A stretch of 64,000 bases of DNA from Flavobacteriales bacterium (GCA_016722445.1 JADKIZ010000009.1:74591-138590), one strand, 5' to 3'; positions 18,728 through 27,693 are shown, counted from the first letter of the stretch. The notes: generated by a model not told the origin, from the sequence alone. Made by a program: numbers and translations.

Positions 18728-19645
18728 ATGAAAAAGGTATTGAAAATTTGTTCGTTTTTGCTTCTTATCTCGTCGATCATTGGTTTTGTCGCCCTTTGGC
18801 TTTTATTACCTGTCATCATATTGCAGCCACAAAGGTTGGATATCAAACGACAGCCGGCATTGCTTCATCATAAAATAAATCCAGCGGATTATGGACTGGT
18901 TTGAGAGGACATCAGTTTTACAACCTCCGATTCGGTATATATCTCTGCGACATTCCTTTCGAGTGAAAATCAACCTGCGAAAGCGACGATTATCATGTTG
19001 CATGGAATAGGTGCCTGCAAAGAAACATTTCTTCCTACCGCTGCAGACTTTTGCAAAGATTCCATCAATGTGGTATTGATGGACAACAGGGCGCATGGTC
19101 AAAGTGGTGGAGAATATTGCACTTACGGTTTTCATGAAAAGGACGATGTCAGTGTATTGGTCACAAAACTGCTGGAGCGCGATCCGACAAATCCCATTGG
19201 GTTGTATGGTACTTCACTCGGTGGTGCCATATGCTATCAGGTGATTGGTCAAGACCATCGCATTCGTTTTGCCATCATAGAAAGCACATTCGATGATTTA
19301 AAAAATGTCGTACGTGAATACCTCGCGAGATTTATCGGATTCCATTTCGATTCACTTGCTGATTTTGCACTTTGGCGTGCGACACAAGTGGCAGGATTTG
19401 AAAGTGGACAAGTCATTCCTTCTCATTCTGCGAAAAACGCGACTTGTCCGGTGTTCTGTGCGCATGGCACTCGTGATATACACATCCCACTGAATTATGG
19501 TATTCACAACTATGCACAACTGCAATCAAAAGGCAACGAATTTCATCTTATCTCCAATGCAGACCACAACAATGTAAGTTCGACTGGCGGTCCGCTTTAC
19601 CGAAAAATGATGCTTCACTTTATTCGTGAAAATTCGAAAGATTAG
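18728..19645 (+). pseudogene. Alpha/beta hydrolase with an in-frame TGA stop
   Basis: The natural ATG is at 18728, followed by a membrane anchor (CSFLLLISSIIGFVALWLLL). The frame meets TGA at 18902-18904 (codon 59) and then continues in the same frame to 19645 with a normal hydrolase. Oxyanion-hole segment MLHGIGACKE, nucleophile elbow GLYGTSLGGA (Ser), acid AHGTRDIHIP (Asp) and the catalytic His in SNADHNNV are intact. Full length would be 305 residues. A CGA to TGA change would explain the stop. Initiation at 18995 could give a 216-residue anchorless protein lacking the first strands. The gene resembles membrane-anchored serine hydrolases; substrate unknown. Confidence 0.8.
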
Positions 19646-19678
19646 AAAGTGGACGCGATTCAAAAAGTCATAAATAGA

Positions 19679-19704
19679 ATAGCCCCGGACGTTTCCGGGG
19701 CTAT
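19679..19704 (+). terminator. Terminator hairpin after the hydrolase
   Basis: A perfect 11-bp stem (ATAGCCCCGGA / TCCGGGGCTAT) with loop CGTT, 34 nt past the hydrolase stop. The plus-strand tail is not T-rich, while the minus-strand side is weakly T-rich, so it may act in both directions. Confidence 0.65.
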
Positions 19705-19935
19705 CCACTTGCTTAACCTTAATTAACCTTAACTACTCTTAATCAGAGAAGCGCGTTTAATTTTTTTAATCTCTTTTATAGACCTGCGCAGGGTGGTGCA
19801 CAGGATTTTGGGCTTTTAACGGTGGCAGGTTTCTATGGGTTTCATTTTTTATTGTTAAAATCTCACTCCCCTCCTCAATCCCCCACCACATCAGCATTTC
19901 CTCATTAATTTATTTTCCATAATTCATAATTAAAT

Positions 19936-20014
19936 GAAGAAGCCCCCGCGTTCGGAGGCTTCTTCAATGCTTTTTACGGATTGCTTTTTTAAAAACCAAA
20001 ATGAAACATTCTAC
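19936..20014. repeat. Hairpin plus 44-nt module, copy 1
   Basis: A hairpin (19936-19965, loop CGTT, one C/A mismatch) is followed by a 44-nt segment at 19971-20014. That segment is identical to 24624-24667. Both copies lie just beyond the stop of a minus-strand T9SS cargo gene. Stem bases differ between copies in a compensatory way, so the fold seems to matter. It probably serves as a terminator or 3' UTR element for the S51-peptidase gene. Confidence 0.65.
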
Positions 20015-20110
20015 ATGGCTTTTAACGGGAACAGGTTTTTAAAGGTTTCAGTTTTTAGAAAAAAAACGCTCAACGATTCAAATTCTCACCATTTAGGCCA
20101 ATTCAACTTT

Positions 20111-21415
20111 TCATTTTTCGCCCTGAACGAGTATTTTGAAAGAAGAATTATTCATTTGAAACAAATAAATTCCACAAGCGAGATCGCTCACATCAATACG
20201 GGAATGAGTGGATCCGATGGTTCCGGATTTTACGACAATACCTTGAGTATTCATCAGGCTCCAATTCGATCCGATTTGATCTGCCAAAATTCTCACATTC
20301 AAGAATTCGGCACAAACAGTTGGAAACACATGAGGATTCGAAGCCACATGTTCTTCAATATCTATGACCGTTTGTAGAGGACATGTTGGGCCGAATGACA
20401 CTTCATTGAAATACTCGTCACCATCAACCACCCACCATTCCTGCCAGTTACCCCCATTACCTGTCATCCAGTCATTGAGTGAAAATAGATTTGCACCAGA
20501 CGTAGTTGCATTGAGACGATACACATAAGTTGCATGTTGATTTCTCTCCCAAGTAAGAGGTTCTCCTTCGATGCAATTTTCAGGAATGAGATCAGCTTCA
20601 CAACCATGTCGTATGAAGTAGACATATTCTTCATAATCCGGCCATTCTCCATAAGCGTATGCCACACCATTTTCATCGATTACTGTCGCAACATATTCAT
20701 TGCAGGCGATACCCAATGATTGAGGATAACCATCTGCATAAATGCGAGCCATAAAGGCAAGGTGCCGTCCACGTCTATCAGGATCATCATAATGCGTATC
20801 TGTGATGACATCATGCAAAAAAGGCAGCATCAAAAAATCCTGATGTCCGATACTCATGTATTGGTTGTAGGGATTAGCAAGGGCCACATTCGAAAAAACG
20901 GTTCCATTTTGCGCTTCGAAATAATGTCCGCCGAGAATGGCCATACCCGCACTTGTACCGCCGATTACCGCGTGTTTGACATTCACATGCGTATTCAGGA
21001 GGTCTTCCACAGGTGAATCTTTCCAATAGTCGACGTAGACTGCCTGATCACCACCAGCAATAAATATGGCTTCTGCATTGGCGATTTGTTGGAGCACATA
21101 TTCATCATTAGAAGCTGATGCATCATTAAAGAGAATTGTTTCAACAGAGTTTACCGCCACACCCAGATCGCTGAATAAATAATCGTTGTATCCATTGGCT
21201 CCGGAAGCACGGATGATCAGTACATCACCTCCATTTGCCCTTTCCAGAAACCAGGTCATGGCGTTGTCATTGTCTGTTGCACCACCAGCGAGTAATATTC
21301 CAAACTGAGGCGCAGGATTCACATCAGTGGTATCACCAGTGAAGTATGTGGTGTAGGATTGCCCAGACATACCCGCGGCAATCATCAACCATAAAACTGC
21401 ATAAAGAAATTTCAT
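20111..21415 (-). CDS. Secreted S51 (cyanophycinase-like) peptidase with T9SS sorting domain
   Basis: 434 residues. A signal peptide (MKFLYAVLWLMIAAGMSG) is followed by the class-I-glutamine-amidotransferase-like S51 fold: FGILLAGGATDNDNAM, AIFIAGGDQAVYVDYW and the nucleophile motif VIGGTSAGMAILGG (Ser). The S51 family includes cyanophycinase and dipeptidase E; here the substrate is unknown. The last 75 residues (FPTVCAEFLNVRI, then DVSDLACGIYLFQM and FKILVQ) fit a type A T9SS sorting domain, so export to the surface is likely. The ATG at 21415 is chosen over an in-frame GTG at 21421. The IS4-family element sits 180 nt upstream and may disturb its promoter. Confidence 0.85.
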   Translation of the reverse strand: MKFLYAVLWLMIAAGMSGQSYTTYFTGDTTDVNPAPQFGILLAGGATDNDNAMTWFLERANGGDVLIIRASGANGYNDYLFSDLGVAVNSVETILFNDASASNDEYVLQQIANAEAIFIAGGDQAVYVDYWKDSPVEDLLNTHVNVKHAVIGGTSAGMAILGGHYFEAQNGTVFSNVALANPYNQYMSIGHQDFLMLPFLHDVITDTHYDDPDRRGRHLAFMARIYADGYPQSLGIACNEYVATVIDENGVAYAYGEWPDYEEYVYFIRHGCEADLIPENCIEGEPLTWERNQHATYVYRLNATTSGANLFSLNDWMTGNGGNWQEWWVVDGDEYFNEVSFGPTCPLQTVIDIEEHVASNPHVFPTVCAEFLNVRILADQIGSNWSLMNTQGIVVKSGTIGSTHSRIDVSDLACGIYLFQMNNSSFKILVQGEK

Positions 21416-21472
21416 ACGCACAAAGAAAGAGAGAAAACGAACTGATATGCGTTCTGAAATTGATTTTGATTG

Positions 21473-21512
21473 TTAGGTATTAGGTAGTAGGTACTAGGTA
21501 TTAGGTATTAGG
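21473..21512. repeat. NTAGGTA heptameric tandem repeat
   Basis: Five and a half units of a 7-bp repeat (TTAGGTA, GTAGGTA, CTAGGTA variants), in the leader of the S51 gene. The first base of each unit varies and the rest is constant. Not coding. Confidence 0.75.
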
Positions 21513-21561
21513 ACCGCGCAAGGAATTAATTCGCCAACTCAATTCTCATCTGATAAATTAT

Positions 21562-21589
21562 AATTCATAATTCATAATTCATAATTCAT
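21562..21589. repeat. AATTCAT tandem repeat, copy 1
   Basis: Four units of AATTCAT directly outside the left end of the IS4-family element. The same 7-mer is repeated at 24541-24588, outside the right end of the IS pair. Confidence 0.75.
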
Positions 21590-21596
21590 CACACCC

Positions 21597-22954
21597 GTCC
21601 AAAACGTTCTGAGATGAAAACAGAAAGCTTTGATTAGGGCTTATTTCGTGTTCCAAATTACTCGCTTTTTACAACTACCCCCCCTCTTTAAAAAATTTCA
21701 AGCTGGATCGAATCGATTTTTTTGATCTCATCATCGTCCAAAAATGGTTTGTCAAGCCATTTTTGAAGATCAATTTTGACGAAAAGATTTAGTCTTATAA
21801 AAGCAATAAGGTTGGAAAGATGCCAATCATGTTTAGATGTTCTCTGAAGCGATTTTAGCAACAAAATGGTGATCAATGCTGTCCAAATCTGTATCAAGAC
21901 CGCATTCATACTGGTTCCTATGAATGACTTGATTTTCAGGTGAGTTTTGATTTCTTTGAAGAAAGATTCGATGCTCCATCGACGTTTGTAAAGTTCTTCG
22001 ATGGTTGATGCTGTCCAATTAAAATTGTTGGTGAGTAATTCGATGTATTGCTGTCGCTCTTCATCCCAAATTTGAATCAACCTAATCTCTTGTGGATAGT
22101 CCTTTTTGGATTTGTACAAGCTGAAGTTTCCTTGCCAATCTGCTTGCACATTTGATTCTGATCCTTCTGGTTTAGACCATGGACGCTCTTGCAGATCCAT
22201 CTTAACATTCTCACGACATCTGACAACAAAGAAAACACCTTGTTGGGTTAAACTGTGGAGCCAGGAAAAGTCCATATAGCCGCGGTCGGCGACGACTATA
22301 CTTCCATCGGGGAACTCAATTTCTTTGGCTGCCGTAATGTCGTGCTTCTTGCCATCACTCATGTCGGCAAACACGGGCATGCATCCGTCAAAATCGAGCA
22401 CCGTGTGTAGTTTGATGGCTCCCTTTTTAGCTCTGAACTTAGCCCAATCAAAAGCATTTAGGCAAAGGTCAATCGTGGTGGAGTCCAAAAGAAAGATTTG
22501 TCGCTTAGGAAGAAGTTTGCGTGATTTTTTTATCGTTGGAAGTAATGCATCGTACAATTCAAAGTACATGTCGCGAAACAGCTCCCACGATCTGGACTCG
22601 TTGATGTAGGCCAAGCTCGACTTTTGTAATGCCTTAGTTAAGCCTAAGTGGTTCAAATCGCCGGTAGCAGATCTCATCCCTTGACAAACCTCATTCAGAC
22701 TGTTGGATTTTGAAAAATGACAGAAAAGCATTGTTATAAAATGAGTCCAGGAGTCGTTACCCTTACAATGCTTGTTTGACTTGTGTTTGGTTACGAGATT
22801 TTTGAATGAATCTCTATTTATTTTTTGGATTATTTGAGCAAAAAGTGTGATCTTCATCCCGAAGTTGGTTTTTGTTTTTGTCTTGCAACTCAAACATACC
22901 GGATTTATCCGGAACCAACTTCATTTTTATACTATTTCAGTAAACGTTTTGGAC
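21597..22954 (-). mobile_element. IS4-family insertion sequence
   Basis: About 1358 bp. Terminal inverted repeats GTCCAAAACGTT (21597-21608) and AACGTTTTGGAC (22943-22954) are perfect over 12 bp, with weaker matching further in. It carries a single transposase gene on the minus strand. No target-site duplication is seen: the left flank is CATCACACCC and the right flank is AGATTGTTGT. This suggests rearrangement after insertion, or that one flank was lost. The exact outer base of each end is uncertain by a few bases. Confidence 0.82.
21688..22857 (-). CDS. IS4-family transposase
   Basis: 389 residues from the ATG at 22857. An in-frame ATG at 22893 would add 12. The N-terminus resembles the DUF4372 domain that precedes many IS4-group transposases. 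The DDE catalytic core is visible: first Asp in FLLDSTTIDLCL, second in VVADRGYMDF, and the Y-x2-R-x3-E-x6-K signature with the catalytic Glu in YKRRWSIESFFKEIKTHLK. The reading frame is intact, so the element may still be active. Confidence 0.92.
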   Translation of the reverse strand: MKITLFAQIIQKINRDSFKNLVTKHKSNKHCKGNDSWTHFITMLFCHFSKSNSLNEVCQGMRSATGDLNHLGLTKALQKSSLAYINESRSWELFRDMYFELYDALLPTIKKSRKLLPKRQIFLLDSTTIDLCLNAFDWAKFRAKKGAIKLHTVLDFDGCMPVFADMSDGKKHDITAAKEIEFPDGSIVVADRGYMDFSWLHSLTQQGVFFVVRCRENVKMDLQERPWSKPEGSESNVQADWQGNFSLYKSKKDYPQEIRLIQIWDEERQQYIELLTNNFNWTASTIEELYKRRWSIESFFKEIKTHLKIKSFIGTSMNAVLIQIWTALITILLLKSLQRTSKHDWHLSNLIAFIRLNLFVKIDLQKWLDKPFLDDDEIKKIDSIQLEIF

Positions 22955-23020
22955 AGATTGTTGTCTCATGAAATAGGTTGACAACCAAAGCTGTTGAAAA
23001 GTCTCTAATTTTAACAAGTT

Positions 23021-23362
23021 ATGACAACAGATGAACGTCGAAGACGGAGATTTACAAAGGAATTTCGCAAGGCTCAGGTTAAGCTTATTGAATCTGGTTC
23101 TGTGACCATCCAACAAGTTTGTAAGCTTTATGAAGTCAAAGTAGGAAGTGTACAGTTATGGGTTAAAAGGTTTGGAACAAAACCAGTGCCCAGCACGATT
23201 GTTATTAGCGATGTTAGTGATTATAGTAGGCTCAAAGAACTCGAGAAAGAGAATCAACGATTGTTGACGATTATCGGTCAACAACAAGTAGAGCTTGTTT
23301 ATCATAAAACGCTTGTAGACCTCGCTAAATCAAAGCTTGGGGAGGACTATGAAAAAAAATGA
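23021..23362 (+). CDS. IS3-family transposase OrfA
   Basis: 113 residues. A helix-turn-helix DNA-binding region (FTKEFRKAQVKLIESGSV, then QQVCKLYEV and VQLWVKRF) is followed by a coiled coil (LKELEKENQRLLTIIGQQQVEL), as in OrfA of IS3-family elements. It ends in DYEKK within a run of eight A (23352-23359), where a -1 ribosomal slip would join it to OrfB. Stop TGA overlaps the orfB ATG as ATGA. Confidence 0.9.
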   Translation: MTTDERRRRRFTKEFRKAQVKLIESGSVTIQQVCKLYEVKVGSVQLWVKRFGTKPVPSTIVISDVSDYSRLKELEKENQRLLTIIGQQQVELVYHKTLVDLAKSKLGEDYEKK

Positions 23363-24279
23363 TTCACCCACTTTTACAGAAGCTTATAGAAAATCAAGAT
23401 CCAGATAGGCCGAGTATGGAGTCCTTTTATCGACGCACAGAAGTTTCCCGACAGGCTCATTCCCAATGGTATTTTCGATACTTAAAACAATCGAAGATGA
23501 ACACCAAATTGATTGATGAGGTAATACAATACCGCAGAACCAATGATTGTAGAGCTGGTTCCAGGCATCTGTTTTACAATTTAAAAATCAAAGAGCGATA
23601 CGATATTGGGGTAACCAAGTTTGAACAATTGATGTCACAACAGGGCTTGAGTCTTCCGGTTGTTCGAGTAAAGGTTGTTACAACTAAATCGTCACGGCAA
23701 AGTTGGAACTATAAAAATTTAGTTTCCGGTTTAAAGGTCACTGATATAAACCAAGTAATTGTGGGTGACATCACCTATCTTCACCATAATGGTTTGAGGT
23801 ACTATTTTTTTGGTGAAAAAGACGTCTATAGTGCTCGACTTGTAGGTTGGAGTCTGTCAATGAATATGAAGGCAGAGAATGCAGAAGATGCTTTAAACAT
23901 GGTAATAGCATGTCGAGGAAGCGACAAAATAAGTGGAAGCATACATCATAGTGATGGAGGCGGCCAGTACTTCTCTACTCTTTTTCTCACTTTGGCAGAA
24001 GCAAATAGTATTCGAATGAGCAGAGCGAAAACATGTCTTGAGAATGGATATGCTGAACAGTTCAATGCCTATTTGAAACATCACATGCTGCCTCTGATAA
24101 AGTCAAGAAGCATTGCAGGGATGAAGCAAGAATTAAGTAAATTAATACATCACTACAATCACCTGAGAAAGCAAGAAGAACTGGGTTGGATGAGCCCTGT
24201 AGAATTTGAAAAATCGTTAAGCATAAGGAAACGAAAGAAGATACTTAGGATGCACGATTTTGACTACAAACGATTTTAG
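23359..24279 (+). CDS. IS3-family transposase OrfB (integrase core)
   Basis: 306 residues. The retroviral-integrase-type core has Asp in VIVGDITYLHH, the second Asp in SIHHSDGGGQYFS and the catalytic Glu in CLENGYAEQFNAYLK, so DDE is complete. The frame is -1 relative to orfA. An A8 slippery run ends at its start codon, and a good ribosome-binding site (GGGGAGG at 23339-23345) lies about 13 nt upstream. It can therefore be made both as an OrfAB fusion and by coupled initiation, the usual IS3 arrangement. Confidence 0.92.
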   Translation: MIHPLLQKLIENQDPDRPSMESFYRRTEVSRQAHSQWYFRYLKQSKMNTKLIDEVIQYRRTNDCRAGSRHLFYNLKIKERYDIGVTKFEQLMSQQGLSLPVVRVKVVTTKSSRQSWNYKNLVSGLKVTDINQVIVGDITYLHHNGLRYYFFGEKDVYSARLVGWSLSMNMKAENAEDALNMVIACRGSDKISGSIHHSDGGGQYFSTLFLTLAEANSIRMSRAKTCLENGYAEQFNAYLKHHMLPLIKSRSIAGMKQELSKLIHHYNHLRKQEELGWMSPVEFEKSLSIRKRKKILRMHDFDYKRF

Positions 24280-24320
24280 GTTTTAGGAGGCATAAGCGAC
24301 CAAAAGGTTTCACCACAAAA

Positions 24321-24352
24321 AAGCGCACCCTAAAATGCTTTAGGATGCGCTT
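24321..24352. terminator. Hairpin next to the IS3 right end
   Basis: Stem AAGCGCACCCTAAA / TTTAGGATGCGCTT, 14 bp with one mismatch and a 4-nt loop. The tails are not strongly T-rich, so terminator function is plausible but unproven. Confidence 0.5.
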
Positions 24353-24540
24353 GGTATGAACCTTTTCAGTCGTCCAAGATTATTCCTTGAAAGGTTGCTC
24401 CTCAGCAGAGCCTTTCTCCGCTTATCTTGGCAGCGTGAATGTAAAATCCTATCAATTACAAATAAAAATAGGCTTTTCAACAAAGTTTGGGGTTTAGGTA
24501 GGTGAGCTGTCAAGCTATTTCATGAGGAGGCAGATGTGAT

Positions 24541-24588
24541 AATTCATAATTCATAATTCATAATTCATAATTCATAATTCATAATTCA
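24541..24588. repeat. AATTCAT tandem repeat, copy 2
   Basis: Nearly seven exact units of AATTCAT, followed by a long A run that begins the terminator module. The tract would be a plausible site for slippage or recombination with the copy at 21562-21589. Confidence 0.8.
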
Positions 24589-24590
24589 AA

Positions 24591-24667
24591 AAAAAAGTCC
24601 CCACGTTTGGAGACTTCTTTAATTTTTTACGGATTGCTTTTTTAAAAACCAAAATGAAACATTCTAC
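24591..24667 (-). terminator. Hairpin plus 44-nt module, copy 2 (terminator of the T9SS gene)
   Basis: On the minus strand the hairpin (24595-24616, loop of four bases, one mismatch) is followed by nine T, a good terminator for the gene at 24719-27552. The 44-nt segment at 24624-24667 is identical to 19971-20014. Two stem pairs differ from copy 1 but stay paired. Confidence 0.7.
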
Positions 24668-24718
24668 GTCCCTTGGTACGGAATACGCTTTTGAAAAGTT
24701 TCATTTCTTCTTAAAAAA

Positions 24719-27552
24719 TTATTCTCCGTTATGGATATATAATTTTTGATCAAAAGACCCAGAGGAATTGATGATCACCATATCATAAACTCCAGGATTC
24801 AGCGCGGAGATATCCAAACGATGAAGACCTGCGTTGGTTTTGGTTGAATGTACCAAGCGTCCATCCATGGCATAGAAGAATACCTCAGATGGAACGGGGT
24901 AATTCACATGAACATGGTCCACCGCAGGATTCGGATAAATCATCAATTCAGGGTTATTCGCCTCATTCACAGAAATCACGATGACTTCAATACAGTCAGA
25001 CGTCGCCACACAGCCATCCAGTGAAATCTCTACGGCATAATTGGAATTGGCAATAGGGGTAAAACTCTGTGCTGTGGCATTATTCACCGGCTGATTCGTA
25101 TCACAATCAAACCATGCATAAGAGGCATTTTGCTGATCAGCCGTCAGCGTGGTTCCATTCAAAGTCACCACAGCAGAAGGCAGAGGTATAACATTCGTTT
25201 CCGCAACCCAAGTGGAAGAACAACCAAATTCATCAGTATATGTGCAAGTGATGTTATGCGCACCGATTCCAGCAGATGATGGATCGAACATGTTATCTGT
25301 AATTCCATCACCTGAAAGAACAGCACCAATCTGATTTGTGGTCAATACCGCGATGGGTTCGTCTTCGCAATAATTTGCATTGAGGCCAGACACAGATAAT
25401 TCCGGAAGTCCGTTTACCATGATCGTATCAACAGTGCTGGATGAACATCCTACGAGGTCGATGGCGTATGTAATTTCATGGGTTCCCACACCAGCAATTG
25501 ATGGGTCGAAAGAACTGCCTGTCATTCCATCACCGATGAAGTTTCCACCTCCACTTTCGGTGATCAATTGCACAGGTAATTCATCGATGCAGATATTTTC
25601 CGGCAATCCAGAAAAGTTGCTGTTCGCAGAAGCGAGAATCACCACATCGGTAGTAACTGATGAAGAACAGCCATTCTCTGCAGTAAGAGAATACGTCACA
25701 CCAACTTGTCCCGGAGTTGGCACTGATGGATCAAAAGAATTGTCGCTAACACCAACACCAGAAAATACACCACCCGGTGTGATAGGAGTCAGTTCGACAA
25801 CTTCCGCATTGGTACAATACCCGTTTTCCAAACCAACGAAACCTGCGTCCGGAGAAACATTCACGAGGATGGTATTGGTTTCAGATGTTGCGCAACTACC
25901 TTGACCAATCGAATGTGTAATGACGTATTCACCAGCACCAACGGATGGATTGAAGCCATTCGAATCAACACCTACACCAGAAAAACTTCCTCCATCATGA
26001 GTCGCAGTTAGCAATACAAATTCATCATTGTCACACACCTCTTGACTACTTACAGTAAACTCTGGACTTAAGTATTGATTAACCAATACACTCTGTGAAG
26101 AAGCAGATGCGCATCCATTAACACCCAACAATTGATAGGTGATGATATTCTCACCTGGCAAAGCCAAAGCAGGATCAAAAACGACGGTGGACATACCACT
26201 ACCAGAGAAAGCGCCACCAGGCATCAATGGCTCAAGCGGAAAAGCAGGAGCGTTAGAACAAATTTCTACAGGAAGGCCAAAGAAAGAAGCATCTGGAGCG
26301 GGCAGTACTTCCACATCGAGTGCAAAAGTTTGCGCGCAACTTCCGGTGCCATTCACATATGTGATTTGGTAGATGCCGGGATCCAAATCGGCAACAAATT
26401 GCTGATTCAAAACACCAGGACCTGAAAAAGTGCCACCTTCCACTTCAGGTAAAAGTTCAACGACATTGTTTCCAACGCACACCGCGTTTTCACTCAATGT
26501 AAAATTCGCGCTGAGTACTTCATGAACGACAACACTTTTGATCATGGTAGAAGTACAACCATCGCCGTTGGTGACAGAATAGGTAACATTGTGAGTGCCC
26601 GGACCTGCATTTGCAGGAATGAATGAATTTCCAGAAACACCATTTCCTGTAAAGCTGCCACCTTCCACTACCGGTACAAGAGAAACAACATCATCATCTT
26701 CGCAATATTCAGTGGACAAACCGTCGAACTCAGCACTGATGCTGCTCGCAGTGACACAAATGGTATTCGTTGAATTGGCTGTACCACCAGAACCTGATGC
26801 CACTACGTGATAACAACCTGTTTCAGATGCAACAAAACTTGTTCCTGTACCAACTTGTATGTCACTTTCATCAAACCATGTAAAAGTTACACCGCTTTGA
26901 GTGGGTACGCTTAAAGTTGCAGTGGCGCCGTTGCATAACAATGTTTGACCAGCATTCGAGATGGTCGGTGCATTCGGAACTACGACTGCAGTAACAGCCT
27001 GAGAAGTGGTGTAGATATAATCACCACTGTCGCTGCTGGAATTATTAGCTGCATTTCCTGCAGCGTAGAAAGTTACAGCTGCGCCATTTGCAGGCGCCAC
27101 CAAGTGAAGCTCCATGTTTTCGTACCTGTTACAAGACCGGAGTCTTCAAGGTGTGTAATCGTCTTTCTGCTGTTCCCACTTACTGTTGCATTCAGGGCAT
27201 GGCTACCAGTGCCAGCCGTGAGCGTTCCAGCATTGGCGCCGGAGCTGAGCAATGCTTCAAAACCAAAACCGAACAAAGGCATGCTGTTTTACGCAACAGT
27301 AACGTTGATGGTATAAGTCTGCCCTGGAACATATTGCCAATTGGTCATTCCCGGAGCAGTGATGGACACAGAACCCGGTCCGGAATTCAGTGTATAAGAA
27401 GTATGGCAAGTAGACTTAGCGCAGGTTTGTTCTCCAGGTGATCCGTTGTGACCGGCTTTACCATCGGGACTATCTTCGCTGGAAGACATACTCATCATCA
27501 CAACAGATGAGATCAAAAACAAGGAGATCAGTTTTTTCTTTGAAAATTTCAT
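24719..27552 (-). pseudogene. T9SS-exported protein with choice-of-anchor V-like domain and about seven Ig-like repeats, disrupted
   Basis: Full length would be about 944 residues. From the ATG at 27552: a signal peptide, then GHNGSPGEQTCAKSTCHTSY with a CxxxxCH motif and PGQTYTINVTV, the pattern of choice-of-anchor V-type domains. About seven tandem repeats of 80 residues follow (FSGxGVxxNxFDPSxAGxGxHxITY, then a GCSSS-type motif). The last 75 residues form a type A T9SS sorting domain. The frame is broken by an in-frame TAA at 27289-27291 (CAA to TAA would restore Gln) and by a lost G near 27082, where TWSFTW joins APANGAAVTFY. Probably a surface adhesin or structural protein; its ligand is unknown. 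Confidence 0.8.
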
Positions 27553-27693
27553 AGGTAGCAAATAGGTTAAAACACATACGGCCATCGTGGTATCGGCAGT
27601 ATGAAGGATTTAAAGGGCATTACAACGGAGCGCAAAGAAACCCCTGCTCAAAAAGCCATTCATTGATCTACATCTATGAATTCACCCATAAAA

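Larger units (their letters stand above)
19646..20110. other. Non-coding interval with hairpins and repeats
   Basis: 465 nt between the convergent hydrolase and S51-peptidase genes. It holds the terminator at 19679-19704, a TTAACCTTAA direct repeat, a hairpin-plus-44-nt module (19936-20014) and two related GGCTTTTAACGG-type segments at about 19811-19850 and 20017-20060. About two AATTCAT units sit near 19918-19932. No plausible gene is seen on either strand. The frame at 19934-20377 runs antisense into the peptidase. Confidence 0.6.
22969..24312 (+). mobile_element. IS3-family insertion sequence
   Basis: About 1344 bp holding orfA and orfB. Candidate ends are TGAAATAGGTTGACAAC at the left (22969) and the reverse complement TGAAACCTTTTGGTCGC at the right (ending 24312), which agree at about 10 of 17 positions, so the ends are only moderately supported. 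I see no direct target repeat. Only 14 bp separate it from the IS4-family element. Confidence 0.65.
24313..24718. other. Non-coding interval between the IS3 element and the T9SS gene
   Basis: 406 nt with no plausible gene. It contains a hairpin (24321-24352), an AATTCAT tract (24541-24588) and the second hairpin-plus-44-nt module (24591-24667). Confidence 0.6.

Noticed and set aside
18902..18904. TGA as selenocysteine in the hydrolase
   Set aside because: No selenocysteine-insertion hairpin seen, the position is not catalytic, and no selenoprotein genes are visible.
19934..20377. 147-residue ORF near the S51 gene
   Set aside because: Most of it overlaps the S51 sorting domain on the other strand and the repeated module.
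24541..24588. Possible CRISPR array
   Set aside because: Seven-bp units with no spacers; a simple tandem repeat.
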